Shown here in pieces: positions 41,565 to 51,218 of a stretch of 64,000 bases of DNA. The translations under genes were made by a program, and so were the position numbers. Every line of letters starts with the position of its first letter. Within the stretch, counting starts at the first letter, position 1. A model generated the notes under the pieces. It did not search any database. It had not been told where the DNA came from and saw nothing but the letters and a program-made list of their open reading frames with translations. Origin of the DNA: Marinilabilia salmonicolor JCM 21150 (lineage in GTDB: Bacteria; Bacteroidota; Bacteroidia; Bacteroidales; Marinilabiliaceae). The DNA lies in contig NZ_AJKI01000014.1 of NCBI RefSeq assembly GCF_000259075.1, forward strand, positions 1-64,000, written 5' to 3'.

Positions 41565-44439
41565 TTTCAGAGGGCTCATCATAACTTTCCATTGGCTCAC
41601 AGGTACACACCAGGTTTCTGTCTCCCCAGGCATCATCCACCCGTGCCACAGCCGGCCAGAATTTATTCTCACGAACCCAGGCCAGTGGGAAGGCTGCTTT
41701 TTCGCGTCCGTAAGGCCTTTCCCAGGCATCCGTTACCACAACCCTGTCGGGGTGTGGCGCATTCTTCAGCACATTATTGTCTCTGTCGGCAATTCCGGCC
41801 TCCACCTCTTTAACTTCAGCATAAATTGCTTTCAATGCATCGACAAACCGGTCAAGTTCCTCCTTCGATTCACTTTCGGTCGGTTCAATCATTAGCGTCC
41901 CATGGACAGGAAAAGAGACCGTAGGTGCATGATATCCATAATCCATCAAACGCTTGGCAATGTCTATCTCACTAATCCCGGTTGCCGCCTTCAGCTTCCG
42001 GCATTCAAGAATCATTTCATGTCCCACACGACCACTCTCACCAGAGTATAGGATTCCGTAATCATCTTTCAGCTCAACCGCCAGATAATTAGCATTCAGG
42101 ATGGCCATTTTGGTGGCCCGGGTGAGTCCTTCTGCCCCCATCATCTTAATGTAACCATAGGTAATGGGTAACACACCGGGGCTTCCCCAGGGAGCTGCGG
42201 CAACAGCCGAAATGCCATCCCGAAGGTTATCAATGACAGTATGGCCCGGCAAAAAGCCTTTAAGGTGCTCCGCCACGGCAATTGGTCCAACTCCCGGACC
42301 GCCGCCACCATGCGGAATGGCAAAAGTCTTGTGCAAATTGAGATGACATACATCGGCCCCAATGATTCCGGGACTGGTAATTCCCACCTGGGCATTCATA
42401 TTTGCACCATCCATATATACTTGTCCACCGTACTGGTGAATAATGCTGCAAACTTCCAGAATAGAAGATTCAAAAACTCCATGAGTGGATGGATAGGTAA
42501 CCATAATGCAAGACAGCTCCTCACTGTGCTTTTCTGCTTTTCCTCTCAGATCCTCCACATCTATATTTCCTTTGTCATCGCACTTAACCACCACCACTTT
42601 CATGCCTGCCATCACCGCACTGGCAGGATTGGTTCCGTGAGCAGATGACGGTATAAGCGCAACATTTCGATGTCCCTGATTGCGGCTCTCATGATAGGTT
42701 CGAATGACCATCAGGCCGGCATACTCCCCTGCAGCACCTGAATTGGGTTGAAGACTCACATCCGCAAGACCTGTAATTTCAGCCAGGTCAGCTCTTAGTT
42801 CGTCCATTAACTCATGATATCCCCGTGCCTGCTCTATGGGCACAAACGGATGAATAGAAGTAAAGCCGGACCAGGTAAGGCCAAACAATTCCGACGCGGC
42901 ATTAAGCTTCATGGTACAGGAGCCCAGAGAAATCATGGAGTGAGCCAGAGAAATATCCTTTCGTTCCAAACGCTTAATGTAACGCATCATTTCTGTTTCG
43001 GAACGGTAAATATTAAATACCTCTTGCTCCATAAAGGCACTTTCCCGTATAAATTTTTGCTCCAACGAATTATCTTCAGAAAAATCCTCGACATTCACAC
43101 TGGTTTCATCCACCATGCCGGTGATGATGTCCACCAATTCCTGAACATCACTCTCAGAGGTGGTTTCATCAAGGCTGATTCCGATAAGCGTCGGGTCATC
43201 AAAATATCTGAGATTAATCTTCCTTTTGAGCATTTTTTGCCTTAAATCATCCACCGTCAATTGCCGGGGTAATGCAAACAGTACAGTATCAAAAAAATTA
43301 CGATTAAAAACCTTGAACCCTTTGCTTTCAAGGGCTCTTTGAAGCTGAACTGTTTGTTTGTGCACACGGCCTGCCATTTCTTTCAGCCCCTCAGATCCGT
43401 GCCAAACACCATAAAAGCCGGCCATTGTAGCCAACAGAGCCTGCGCAGTACAAATATTGGAAGTTGCCTTTTCTCTTTTGATATGCTGTTCACGGGTCTG
43501 AAGTGCCATTCGCAACGCAGGGTGACCTGTGACATCTTTCGATACACCAATAATGCGGCCCGGCAGTGATCGTTTATACTTTTCCGATGTGGCAAAAAAT
43601 GCTGCATGTGGACCTCCGTAATAAAGTGGCACACCAAAACGCTGAGAGGAACCGAAAACAATATCCGCACCCCATTCGCCGGGAGGAGTAATCAGCGCTA
43701 ATGAAAGCAAATCTGCCGCCACTGCCACTCGTCCTCCATTTGCATGAACAGTTTCTGTAAAACCACTAAAATCTCTTATTTCTCCACGGGAATCCGGATA
43801 TTGCACAATTGCACCAAAGTGACGGGATCCATCATAAACATTGTTGCTAACCTCGACAAACTCCAGTTTTATGCCCAGAGGAACAGCTCTGGTCTCCAGC
43901 ACCGCCCTGGTCTGCGGCCAGATATGTTCATCCACCAGACAAGAGTCAACGCCTGACTTTACCTGATCTCTGCTTCTGGTATTAAACATCATAATCATTG
44001 CCTCGGCCGCCGCGGTAGCTTCATCGAGCAATGAGGCATTTGCCAGAGGAAGTGCTGTCAACTCCGACACCATGGTCTGAAAATTCAGCAAAGCTTCCAG
44101 CCGTCCCTGCGAGATTTCAGCCTGATAAGGAGTATAAGAGGTGTACCACACCGGATTTTCCAAAACATTACGGATAATAACAGAAGGCGTAAACGTATTA
44201 TAATAGCCCATACCGATATAAGTCCTGAAAATTTCATTGCGTGCTGCAATTCCACTTATCCGCTGCAAATACTCCTGCTCGGACAAAGCTGGCGACAAAT
44301 TCAGCTCTTTATTCATTCGGATACCATCAGGAACTGCCTGATTGATCAGGTCATCCAGAGATGAAGCCCCAACACGCTCAAGCATCAGGTCTGTTTCGCG
44401 GGCGTCTGGCCCGATGTGCCGGTCTGCAAATTGACTCAT
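41542..44439 (-). CDS. gcvP: Glycine dehydrogenase (decarboxylating), P protein
   Basis: 965 residues, the full-length fused form. Starts MSQFADRHIGPDARETDLML. It has the N-half YIGMGYYNTFTPSVIIRNVLENP and the C-half PLP-lysine motif NLHKTFAIPHGGGGPGVGPI. The P protein decarboxylates glycine and passes the aminomethyl group to the lipoyl H protein. The other gcv genes are not in this window. The last seven codons and TAG stop lie within a family A palindromic element, so the extreme C-terminus (about TSSTFVK) may be element-derived. Confidence 0.96.
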   Translation of the reverse strand: MSQFADRHIGPDARETDLMLERVGASSLDDLINQAVPDGIRMNKELNLSPALSEQEYLQRISGIAARNEIFRTYIGMGYYNTFTPSVIIRNVLENPVWYTSYTPYQAEISQGRLEALLNFQTMVSELTALPLANASLLDEATAAAEAMIMMFNTRSRDQVKSGVDSCLVDEHIWPQTRAVLETRAVPLGIKLEFVEVSNNVYDGSRHFGAIVQYPDSRGEIRDFSGFTETVHANGGRVAVAADLLSLALITPPGEWGADIVFGSSQRFGVPLYYGGPHAAFFATSEKYKRSLPGRIIGVSKDVTGHPALRMALQTREQHIKREKATSNICTAQALLATMAGFYGVWHGSEGLKEMAGRVHKQTVQLQRALESKGFKVFNRNFFDTVLFALPRQLTVDDLRQKMLKRKINLRYFDDPTLIGISLDETTSESDVQELVDIITGMVDETSVNVEDFSEDNSLEQKFIRESAFMEQEVFNIYRSETEMMRYIKRLERKDISLAHSMISLGSCTMKLNAASELFGLTWSGFTSIHPFVPIEQARGYHELMDELRADLAEITGLADVSLQPNSGAAGEYAGLMVIRTYHESRNQGHRNVALIPSSAHGTNPASAVMAGMKVVVVKCDDKGNIDVEDLRGKAEKHSEELSCIMVTYPSTHGVFESSILEVCSIIHQYGGQVYMDGANMNAQVGITSPGIIGADVCHLNLHKTFAIPHGGGGPGVGPIAVAEHLKGFLPGHTVIDNLRDGISAVAAAPWGSPGVLPITYGYIKMMGAEGLTRATKMAILNANYLAVELKDDYGILYSGESGRVGHEMILECRKLKAATGISEIDIAKRLMDYGYHAPTVSFPVHGTLMIEPTESESKEELDRFVDALKAIYAEVKEVEAGIADRDNNVLKNAPHPDRVVVTDAWERPYGREKAAFPLAWVRENKFWPAVARVDDAWGDRNLVCTCEPMESYDEPSETSSTFVK

Positions 44440-44617
44440 ATCGAACTATTTGGATAAAATATTAACTTTCAAAAAATGACTCAGGAATAAGTTTATAAAA
44501 GAACTAATAATTTCCAATTCCCACCAATGATTTTTATCAAAAGTCAGTCCGACAGAATCACCCCCCCCAAATTCCTAAAAAATAGTAATTTTAGATTCCC
44601 AATTTTATGAAGTTAGT

Positions 44618-46255
44618 ATGAAAAGAGTCCTACCTAGTCGGAAAACCAAAACAGATAAGCCGGTCAATTCAAATTGCATCCGACTGTTAACATATACGCT
44701 ACACTTAAAAGAAGTCATCAACAACAAGAAATTATTAAGTGTACTGCTAATTTTCCTGCTATTTGGTACACTCGCCCTTTCTCAGGAAAAAAACATTCGG
44801 ATCATTGTAGAGTCATTGCCCGGAAGCACGCCATCTGCAGACACTATTTTTGTGTGCGGCAATTTCAACAACTGGCGAATTAATGATCCCGACTACCGCC
44901 TTCAAAGACAGCCCGACGGAAAACTATTTGTGACAATTCCACAAAACCAGGATACCATTGAGTTTAAATTTTCGAGAGGCGACTGGATGAAAATGGAGAC
45001 CAATGCCAACAATTCCCATCTTCCCAACCGACAGTTGGCCGGTGAAATAAAAGAACCTGTAATGGTAAGAATTGAGAACTGGCAGGATATTGGAGGCCAA
45101 AGATCACTGCCTTTCTATGTTTTAATTTTATCTGCAGCTATCCTCAACGGGATTTTCCTGATCTTTCTGATAAAGAGAAAAGGACAAAAATACGACCGGA
45201 AGAAAAGTTCCAGAACAATACTCTGGTCTCTCTTCCTTATTTCGATATTACTGGGTGCTGTCCTTTTTGAATTTGCCAATCCGGTTTGGAAATTCAGGCT
45301 GATGCTGGGTTTTGAAACACTTTTATTTGCAGCAGCTCCTCTTGCTCTGATTTTTCTTAAGTCTTTCTATCCCACAGACAACACCCCCCTTGCCTTACCT
45401 CACTGGATTCCGGCACTCTTGGTTTTTCTTTTTAACACTCTTCGCTTTTCAGGAATCTGGAGGGCTCAATGGCTGCAATCACAAATAATAAGCGATTATT
45501 TTATTCCTGATGTTCTTTTATTATCCCTTGGAACGATTCTCTTTGTCGCATATATTCTTAGCTTCCTTTATAAAATGCCCGGTGGTAAAAAGAAAAAAAA
45601 CAGGGGGAACGACATTCATAATTCACCAATGTTCTCCCCTGAAATTCCTGATCTAATCATCACTGCCGAAAATAAAACCAGTCAGCATCGGTTGCCGGAA
45701 TGGTCCTTTTTGAAACTGGGAACTGCCATCAACCTGCTGGCTGTGGCATCAGGAGTAATTCTTTTTATTCTAAATGAATCAAAGGGCTTCATTATTCAGA
45801 ACTATCAGGACATTCCTTTTTCCATCGCATCTCTGCAATTGTTCGTTATCTTCTATTATGTCTATTTCAATGAATCTCTTTTTCTACCCTCAAAAAACAT
45901 TCATGAAAATGAACCAGACCTGGAACTGGCCGGAAAAATCCTGAATTTCATGCAAACTAAAAAGCCCTACCTCGATACAGAGCTCACTTTAGCAGGATTT
46001 GCTGAGAGACTGGAAATAAAACCTCATAGCATCTCCAAAACAATCAACGATTGCTTCAATAAAAACTTCAGGGATTTTCTGAATGAATTCAGGGTTATTG
46101 AGTTCATCCAAAAAATCAATTCAGGAAGTGCCAAAAACCGTACTTTTTTATATCTGGCCCATGAATCAGGATTCAATTCCAAATCTACCTTCAACCTGGC
46201 CTTCAAAAAAGTCACGGGTTTGTCTCCCCGGGAATATTTCAATACAAAAAGCTGA
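44618..46255 (+). CDS. Seven-helix membrane AraC-type regulator with periplasmic GxFNNW (CBM48/E-set-like) domain
   Basis: 545 residues. A signal/anchor helix (LLSVLLIFLLFGTLALS, ~39-55) leads to a ~100-residue periplasmic beta domain with IFVCGNFNNWRI and a second strand pair TIEFKFSRGDWMKME, the pattern of isoamylase/CBM48-type E-set modules. Seven membrane helices follow (~165-187, 200-219, 229-249, 263-278, 296-318, 364-386, 399-420). The C-terminal ~110 residues are an AraC/XylS double HTH (LTLAGFAERLEIKPHSISKTIN; FLYLAHESGFNSKSTFNLAFKKVTGLSPREYF). It is 490 bp upstream of the amylase gene, same strand. A one-component alpha-glucan sensor is inferred. The start at 44618 leaves an odd 38-residue basic lead. 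Confidence 0.82.
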   Translation: MKRVLPSRKTKTDKPVNSNCIRLLTYTLHLKEVINNKKLLSVLLIFLLFGTLALSQEKNIRIIVESLPGSTPSADTIFVCGNFNNWRINDPDYRLQRQPDGKLFVTIPQNQDTIEFKFSRGDWMKMETNANNSHLPNRQLAGEIKEPVMVRIENWQDIGGQRSLPFYVLILSAAILNGIFLIFLIKRKGQKYDRKKSSRTILWSLFLISILLGAVLFEFANPVWKFRLMLGFETLLFAAAPLALIFLKSFYPTDNTPLALPHWIPALLVFLFNTLRFSGIWRAQWLQSQIISDYFIPDVLLLSLGTILFVAYILSFLYKMPGGKKKKNRGNDIHNSPMFSPEIPDLIITAENKTSQHRLPEWSFLKLGTAINLLAVASGVILFILNESKGFIIQNYQDIPFSIASLQLFVIFYYVYFNESLFLPSKNIHENEPDLELAGKILNFMQTKKPYLDTELTLAGFAERLEIKPHSISKTINDCFNKNFRDFLNEFRVIEFIQKINSGSAKNRTFLYLAHESGFNSKSTFNLAFKKVTGLSPREYFNTKS

Positions 46256-46370
46256 AGTTTATGATTACATGTGTCTTTTAAAAAATTGCTTCGTGGCATA
46301 CCCTTGCATTTTAATTAAAATGGAAAGAATCTTTTATGACCAAACGATATTCCCGGCCATAGCAATAAAA

Positions 46371-46537
46371 GGCTATAGTTTAAAATAACGTTTTTGCAAT
46401 CAGAGATTGCTTCGGGCAAGGCCCTCGCAATAAACAAAGTCGGCCAACACATTCCATATAAAAATAAAAAACGTTCATTGCTAGGACTCAGCCCGAAGCA
46501 TTCTCTAAACATACACACGCAACTATAAATTAAAGCC
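46371..46537. repeat. Family E palindromic repeat, copy 1 (upstream of the amylase gene)
   Basis: 167 bp. Left arm GGCTATAGTTTAAAATAACG...GATTGCTTCGGGC; right arm GCCCGAAGCATTC...CGCAACTATAAATTAAAGCC is its approximate inverse. A shorter copy in the same orientation follows the amylase gene at 49173. The rest of the 46256-46746 gap holds no gene. Confidence 0.68.
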
Positions 46538-46746
46538 CAACAAAAACACAACCCGCTTCTAAACAACGCCTTATACCTCCTAAAAGACAAATCAGCACTT
46601 ACTTAATGGTCCTAAAACCCAAAATCAGTCGATTTTCGCCATCCTTTTTACAATATTGCCCATACTAAAATTTACTTCCCGCCATACAAAATCCCTTCAG
46701 TATGCAAAACGGGAATAGTATTAACAATCACAAAATTCCAGGTAAA

Positions 46747-49080
46747 ATGAAAAAAATCTTTACTATGATGGGCATCTGTTTGCTGATGCTTTCCAATGGG
46801 TCTCTATTGCAGGCCCAGAATGATGTAATGCTTCAGGCTTTTTACTGGGATGTCCCTGTGGATGCCGCAAACAACAACGGTCATTGGTGGGACAACCTTT
46901 ACAACAAAGCCGATGATTTCAAAGAAATTGGGATTACCGGCATATGGATTCCCTCTCCGGCCAAAGGAAATTGGGGAATATATGATATGGGGTACGGAAT
47001 CTACGACCATTACGATCTGGGAGATTACAACCAGAAAGGATCTGTTGAAACAAGATTTGGGAGTCGTCAGGAATTACAGAGCATGATCTCTGCCATGCAT
47101 GACACCAGCAACGGGAAGCCCAAAGTGGAAGTCTATGCGGATATTATTTTGAATCACATGTATTCATCTGATGAAGATGCAGAAGTCAACCCTGCTGTCA
47201 AACAATATGTTTTTGATGAAGCCTACCGCAACGGGCAGCAATATGTACCCTATCCGACCAACGAAATCATATGGACTATTGAAAATGCTCAGGCGGGCGA
47301 CTATTACATTAAATTCAAAGGTTTTTATCTGGATTATGCTGCTTCTTACCAGGAACGCGCCTACGACATTCAGATAGATTACAACGACACAGGGTTTGGA
47401 AGTTCCTACTCCTGGGAAAGTGAGCCCAACAACGGGAACGGTGATACCAATACCTTCCCTGCTTCTGGCGAAACGGTGAGAGCATTTATCAACTCGGAAG
47501 GAGACATCGATGAATTTAAGGTCGTTGCCCCAGGAGGAAAAGACATCGTTATAAAACTCACTGCCAGACGACAGGCAGGAGAAGAATGGCTCTGGGCAGA
47601 TCAGACCCATGGTTTTTATCCTTTTGAAATATGGTACAACGGTCAAAACTTTGCTGTCAATGAGCTTAAAGCCATCACTAACACAGGAATCTCTTATGTA
47701 AATCACACCGGCCAGGGAGAAGCCAATCTGGTTTGGGATTATTCCTATTTCCACCCGGTGGATGAGAATGACTGGCTCGGCAACTGGGGATCGGGAGATG
47801 AAATTATTTCCAATACCAAAGGGTTTGGTAATGATTTGAATACCTTTGACGCAAGAGTTCAATCCCGAATGAATGACTGGGGAATATGGCTGAGTGATGA
47901 AATTAATTTTGACGGATACAGACTCGATTTTGTACGTGGTTTTCAGGAAGCTTATGTGGCCAACTGGATTTCGAACCTGCCTCTTATCAATGATCAGCAA
48001 AGATTTATCGTTGGTGAATACTGGGGATCCGCATCAAGTATCCAAAGCTGGGTAAACAATGTGGCTGCCAACGGAGCTGATGCCGATGCTTTCGACTTCC
48101 CTTTGAAATCTACATTATCAAATATGTGTAACGGCGATGAAAGCTTCGATATGAACTGGCTCAACCATGCAGGAATGATCAGAAATGCTGATGGTAACAG
48201 CCTCCCGGGAACTTCAGTTGTTACCTTTCTCGACAATCACGACACCGGAAAAGAACACGACAAATGGGTGACCAAAGACTGGCATCTCGGATATGCCTAT
48301 ATGCTGACACACGAAGGAAAACCATGTATTTTTTATCCTCACCTATACGGAGTGAACCTTGTGGACAATCATGATGCTTCAGTACAAATTCAGGTTCCGG
48401 CTTCTCTGAAAGAGGATCTAAAAAAGCTGATTTTCATAAGAAACACCTATCTCAACGGTGGTTTATCTGTGATGAGTGAATCAGGAAATCCGTATCCCTC
48501 TTCCGACACCCACGATGTATATGTGGCAAGAAGAGAGGGAAACAGCAGCAAGAGCGGAGCCATTGTGGTGCTTAACAACAGCAACTCAACCAAAGGTCTT
48601 TGGGTGGATGCAACACCGCAGGGATGGACCTCGTGGACGGATAAGACTCTGGTGAATGCATTTGACGAAACACAAACCAGCCAGGTGTTCGGGGATGGCA
48701 GAGTATGGGTAGAAGCACCGGCACGTGGTTATGCAGTTTATGTGCTTCAGGAGGATTATGAAATTTACAATGATTTAAAAACTGTAACATCGGACAATGC
48801 CTTCCAGAACCAAACACCAGGTAATCAGAAGGATGACAAAATGAGTGTTTTCCCAAATCCTGTAAATGCTGGTCAGTCAATTCAGGTGTCAGGAGCCTTC
48901 GAAGGAGCAGTTCAGATTCAGCTTTTCGATAAACAGGGCCGGATGGTCTTTCACCAGAAAGAGGTCAAAACAATAGGTAATGATCTTAGCATCACCTGCC
49001 CTGTCATCAACCGGGGCGATTACATCCTCAGCGTAAAAGATTCAGAAAAATCGGAAAGTCGGTTTATCTCAGTACAATAA
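46747..49080 (+). CDS. Secreted GH13 alpha-amylase with T9SS sorting domain
   Basis: 777 residues from the ATG at 46747, which opens on the signal peptide (MKKIFTMMGICLLMLSNGSLLQAQ); the ATG-like frame from 46702 adds 15 unlikely residues. GH13 motifs: region I DIILNHM (~131), II GYRLDFVRGF (nucleophile Asp ~394), III VGEYWG (acid/base Glu ~424), IV FLDNHDTG (Asp ~499). The segment between regions I and II is unusually long, with an extra beta-rich insert (~150-310). The end is a T9SS type A domain (SVFPNPVNAGQSIQV). It cuts alpha-1,4-glucans outside the cell. Flanked by two family E repeats and preceded by the membrane AraC regulator. Confidence 0.92.
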   Translation: MKKIFTMMGICLLMLSNGSLLQAQNDVMLQAFYWDVPVDAANNNGHWWDNLYNKADDFKEIGITGIWIPSPAKGNWGIYDMGYGIYDHYDLGDYNQKGSVETRFGSRQELQSMISAMHDTSNGKPKVEVYADIILNHMYSSDEDAEVNPAVKQYVFDEAYRNGQQYVPYPTNEIIWTIENAQAGDYYIKFKGFYLDYAASYQERAYDIQIDYNDTGFGSSYSWESEPNNGNGDTNTFPASGETVRAFINSEGDIDEFKVVAPGGKDIVIKLTARRQAGEEWLWADQTHGFYPFEIWYNGQNFAVNELKAITNTGISYVNHTGQGEANLVWDYSYFHPVDENDWLGNWGSGDEIISNTKGFGNDLNTFDARVQSRMNDWGIWLSDEINFDGYRLDFVRGFQEAYVANWISNLPLINDQQRFIVGEYWGSASSIQSWVNNVAANGADADAFDFPLKSTLSNMCNGDESFDMNWLNHAGMIRNADGNSLPGTSVVTFLDNHDTGKEHDKWVTKDWHLGYAYMLTHEGKPCIFYPHLYGVNLVDNHDASVQIQVPASLKEDLKKLIFIRNTYLNGGLSVMSESGNPYPSSDTHDVYVARREGNSSKSGAIVVLNNSNSTKGLWVDATPQGWTSWTDKTLVNAFDETQTSQVFGDGRVWVEAPARGYAVYVLQEDYEIYNDLKTVTSDNAFQNQTPGNQKDDKMSVFPNPVNAGQSIQVSGAFEGAVQIQLFDKQGRMVFHQKEVKTIGNDLSITCPVINRGDYILSVKDSEKSESRFISVQ

Positions 49081-49107
49081 ATCCGTAAACCATTAAATTT
49101 TGGAAGA

Positions 49108-49140
49108 AACAGCCCCACGTATGCAACCGGGGCTGTTTAT
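49108..49140 (+). terminator. Terminator of the plus-strand amylase gene
   Basis: AACAGCCCC (49108-49116) pairs with GGGGCTGTT (49129-49137), followed by a short T-rich end, 27 bp after the stop. Confidence 0.75.
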
Positions 49141-49172
49141 ATCAAAATTATAATCTGCAAAGAAAATATTTA

Positions 49173-49269
49173 GGCTATAGTTTAAAATAACGTTTTTGGA
49201 ATTAGAGATTGCTTCGGTCGTTGCCAGAAGCAATCTTTAAACACCCACACGCAACTATAAACTTAAGCC
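49173..49269. repeat. Family E palindromic repeat, copy 2 (downstream of the amylase gene)
   Basis: 97 bp, GGCTATAGTTTAAAATAACG to AACTATAAACTTAAGCC. It looks like copy 1 with ~70 bp of the centre missing. Confidence 0.68.
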
Positions 49270-49359
49270 AATATTTATTTGAACTCACTGTAAAAGTTCA
49301 GTTTGTATTATTCAAATCATTGGTGTCCGGTTAAAAAATAGAAAAAGGAAAATCCATCG

Positions 49360-50001
49360 CTACTGCAAAAACGGATTGGATCTTTTCTCTTCTCCAATGG
49401 TAGTTTTAGGTCCATGCCCGGAATAAACAGTAACATCATCAGGTAAAATCAATAATTTTTCCCGAATACCATCAATCAATTCATGCTGGTTCCCTCCCGG
49501 AAGGTCTGAGCGACCGATGCTTCCCTTAAATAAAACATCTCCGGCAAGAAGAACTTTTTCTTCTGCACAATAAAAGGCAATGCCCCCGGGTGAATGTCCG
49601 GGAACATGGATGACTTCAAAAGATACATCACCCAGCTCGATGTGGTCGCCATGATTCAGATATCGGGCCGGATAAGGAGGGTTCTCATTCAAATCCATTC
49701 CGAAGCCGGCAGCCATTTCTTTAGTGCGTTCCACTAAAAAAGCATCACCTTCATGCCCTATGGGTTCAAGTCCCCACTTTTTGGTAACAAACCCCGTACC
49801 CAGCACATGATCAACATGTAAATGTGTTTGAAGCAACAGTTGCGGACGAAGATTTAGTTCCTCAATTTTTTCAACCAACCGCTCCTCTTCATGTGGGAAA
49901 AGCATTCCGGGATCCACGATTGCACAAACTCCACTATCCGTATATACCAAATAAGTATTTTCCTGAAAAGGGTTGAATACTAAACTTTCAACATGTATCA
50001 T
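49360..50001 (-). CDS. Metallo-beta-lactamase-fold hydrolase, glyoxalase II-like
   Basis: 213 residues. Metal-binding motif THLHVDHVLGT (HxHxDH), with further ligands at VIHVPGHSPGGIAFY, LLAGDVLFKGSIGRSDLPGG and VYSGHGPKTTIGEE. It belongs to the small hydroxyacylglutathione-hydrolase-like group (YcbL type), which splits thioesters; the real substrate is unknown. It follows pcm by 47 bp on the same strand. Confidence 0.9.
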   Translation of the reverse strand: MIHVESLVFNPFQENTYLVYTDSGVCAIVDPGMLFPHEEERLVEKIEELNLRPQLLLQTHLHVDHVLGTGFVTKKWGLEPIGHEGDAFLVERTKEMAAGFGMDLNENPPYPARYLNHGDHIELGDVSFEVIHVPGHSPGGIAFYCAEEKVLLAGDVLFKGSIGRSDLPGGNQHELIDGIREKLLILPDDVTVYSGHGPKTTIGEEKRSNPFLQ

Positions 50002-50048
50002 AACAATTAGATCTTTCTGGTTCCTGTTTACACTAAAAAATGCGCTAT

Positions 50049-50702
50049 CTACTTTGCGATTCCTTTGAGCAGGGGCACAAAGGCAAAATCTCCAAAACTC
50101 TCCTGTTCGAAGTCATCTTCTGCTAAACGTTTAATTCGGATCATTGTTTGCGACTTCAGCCCCACAGGCAGCACTATTATTCCTCCAACTGCAAGTTGAA
50201 CCAGCAGCCCGGTCGGGACTGATTCAGCTCCGGCCGTAACAATAATCCGATCAAAAGGTGCTTCATCGGGCAACCCAAGATTCCCGTCACCCAGAAAAAG
50301 TCTTATTTCCTTATAACCTGTTTTCCGAAGCAACGTTTGGGTCTTCTCATACAATTTTTTCTGTCGTTCCACCGAATAAACCTCAGCTCCCATCTCGGCA
50401 AGCACTGCTGCCTGATAGCCTGATCCGGTACCTATTTCCAGCACCTTACACCCGGGGGAAACCTCAAGCAAACTACTCTGAAAGGCTACAGTATAAGGCT
50501 GGGAGATGGTTTGTCCCTGACCTATCGGAAAAGCTTTATCCTGATAGGCCAAATGAACAAAAGAAGGGTCCATAAAAAGATGCCTGGGAACCCGGCCAAT
50601 GGCTTCAAGTACCATCTTTTGAGTAATCCCCTTTTTTTCAACCTCTTTCACCAGACGATTTCGTAATCCCTGATGCCGAAAAGAATCATTTACATTAAAC
50701 AT
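50049..50702 (-). CDS. pcm: Protein-L-isoaspartate O-methyltransferase
   Basis: 217 residues. IGRVPRHLFMDPSF, AYQDKAFPIGQGQTISQPYTVA, SAM motif VLEIGTGSGYQAAVLAEMGAEVYSVE and DEAPFDRIIVTAGA are all typical. It methylates isoaspartyl residues so that damaged proteins can be repaired. It is followed on the same strand by the metallo-hydrolase gene, a likely two-gene operon. Confidence 0.95.
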   Translation of the reverse strand: MFNVNDSFRHQGLRNRLVKEVEKKGITQKMVLEAIGRVPRHLFMDPSFVHLAYQDKAFPIGQGQTISQPYTVAFQSSLLEVSPGCKVLEIGTGSGYQAAVLAEMGAEVYSVERQKKLYEKTQTLLRKTGYKEIRLFLGDGNLGLPDEAPFDRIIVTAGAESVPTGLLVQLAVGGIIVLPVGLKSQTMIRIKRLAEDDFEQESFGDFAFVPLLKGIAK

Positions 50703-51218
50703 GGAACAAAAATAGCCTGATGACCGTAAGAAAACAAAAAAACATCTTCATTCTGATGCCGTTGGTCAAAAAAAAGACCTTTCACGATACAAAAGCATAC
50801 CAAAATTAGGAACTATACGTACTTCTTATTGTAAATTGTAATTGAGAAACCAACCTTTAACCCGGAACATTGACCTCGTCGAACTTCGTTTAATAAATTT
50901 TTGTTAGGATGTTCAACTGCTGGATAGATGCATGCATTGTCAGGAAAATTGATTTAAAAAGTTTTAATTATCCCCCATCAATTTTCTTTACGACTGCCTT
51001 TTTCAACCTGACATCTAAAACACTTACATCCAAGACCCATAAACATAAATTAGACATTGTCAATAAAACAGCTTTTATAACCTGAGAAATCCTCCCCATA
51101 GATTAAGAAACTGTTTTAGTTTTTATGAAAATCACGGAAGAGATGCATTGCTCTATATTTTGAAAGTATATAATCCCAGACAGACAACGCAGAACATCCG
51201 ACCAAACATTATCTGTGA
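50703..51218. other. Gene-free stretch with family C repeat
   Basis: About 515 bp. Contains CGTCGAACTTCG at 50877 and the family C repeat at 50909-50998. No gene or clear promoter recognised; the promoters of pcm and of the sugar transferase must lie here. Confidence 0.5.
50909..50998. repeat. Family C repeat, copy 2
   Basis: ATGTTCAACTGCTGGATA at the start and CATCAATTTTCTTTACGA near the end align with 26183-26274. Confidence 0.5.

Noticed and set aside
47164-48000. 278-codon open frame on the minus strand opposite the plus-strand amylase
   Set aside because: Antisense to the GH13 coding region; no recognisable protein pattern.
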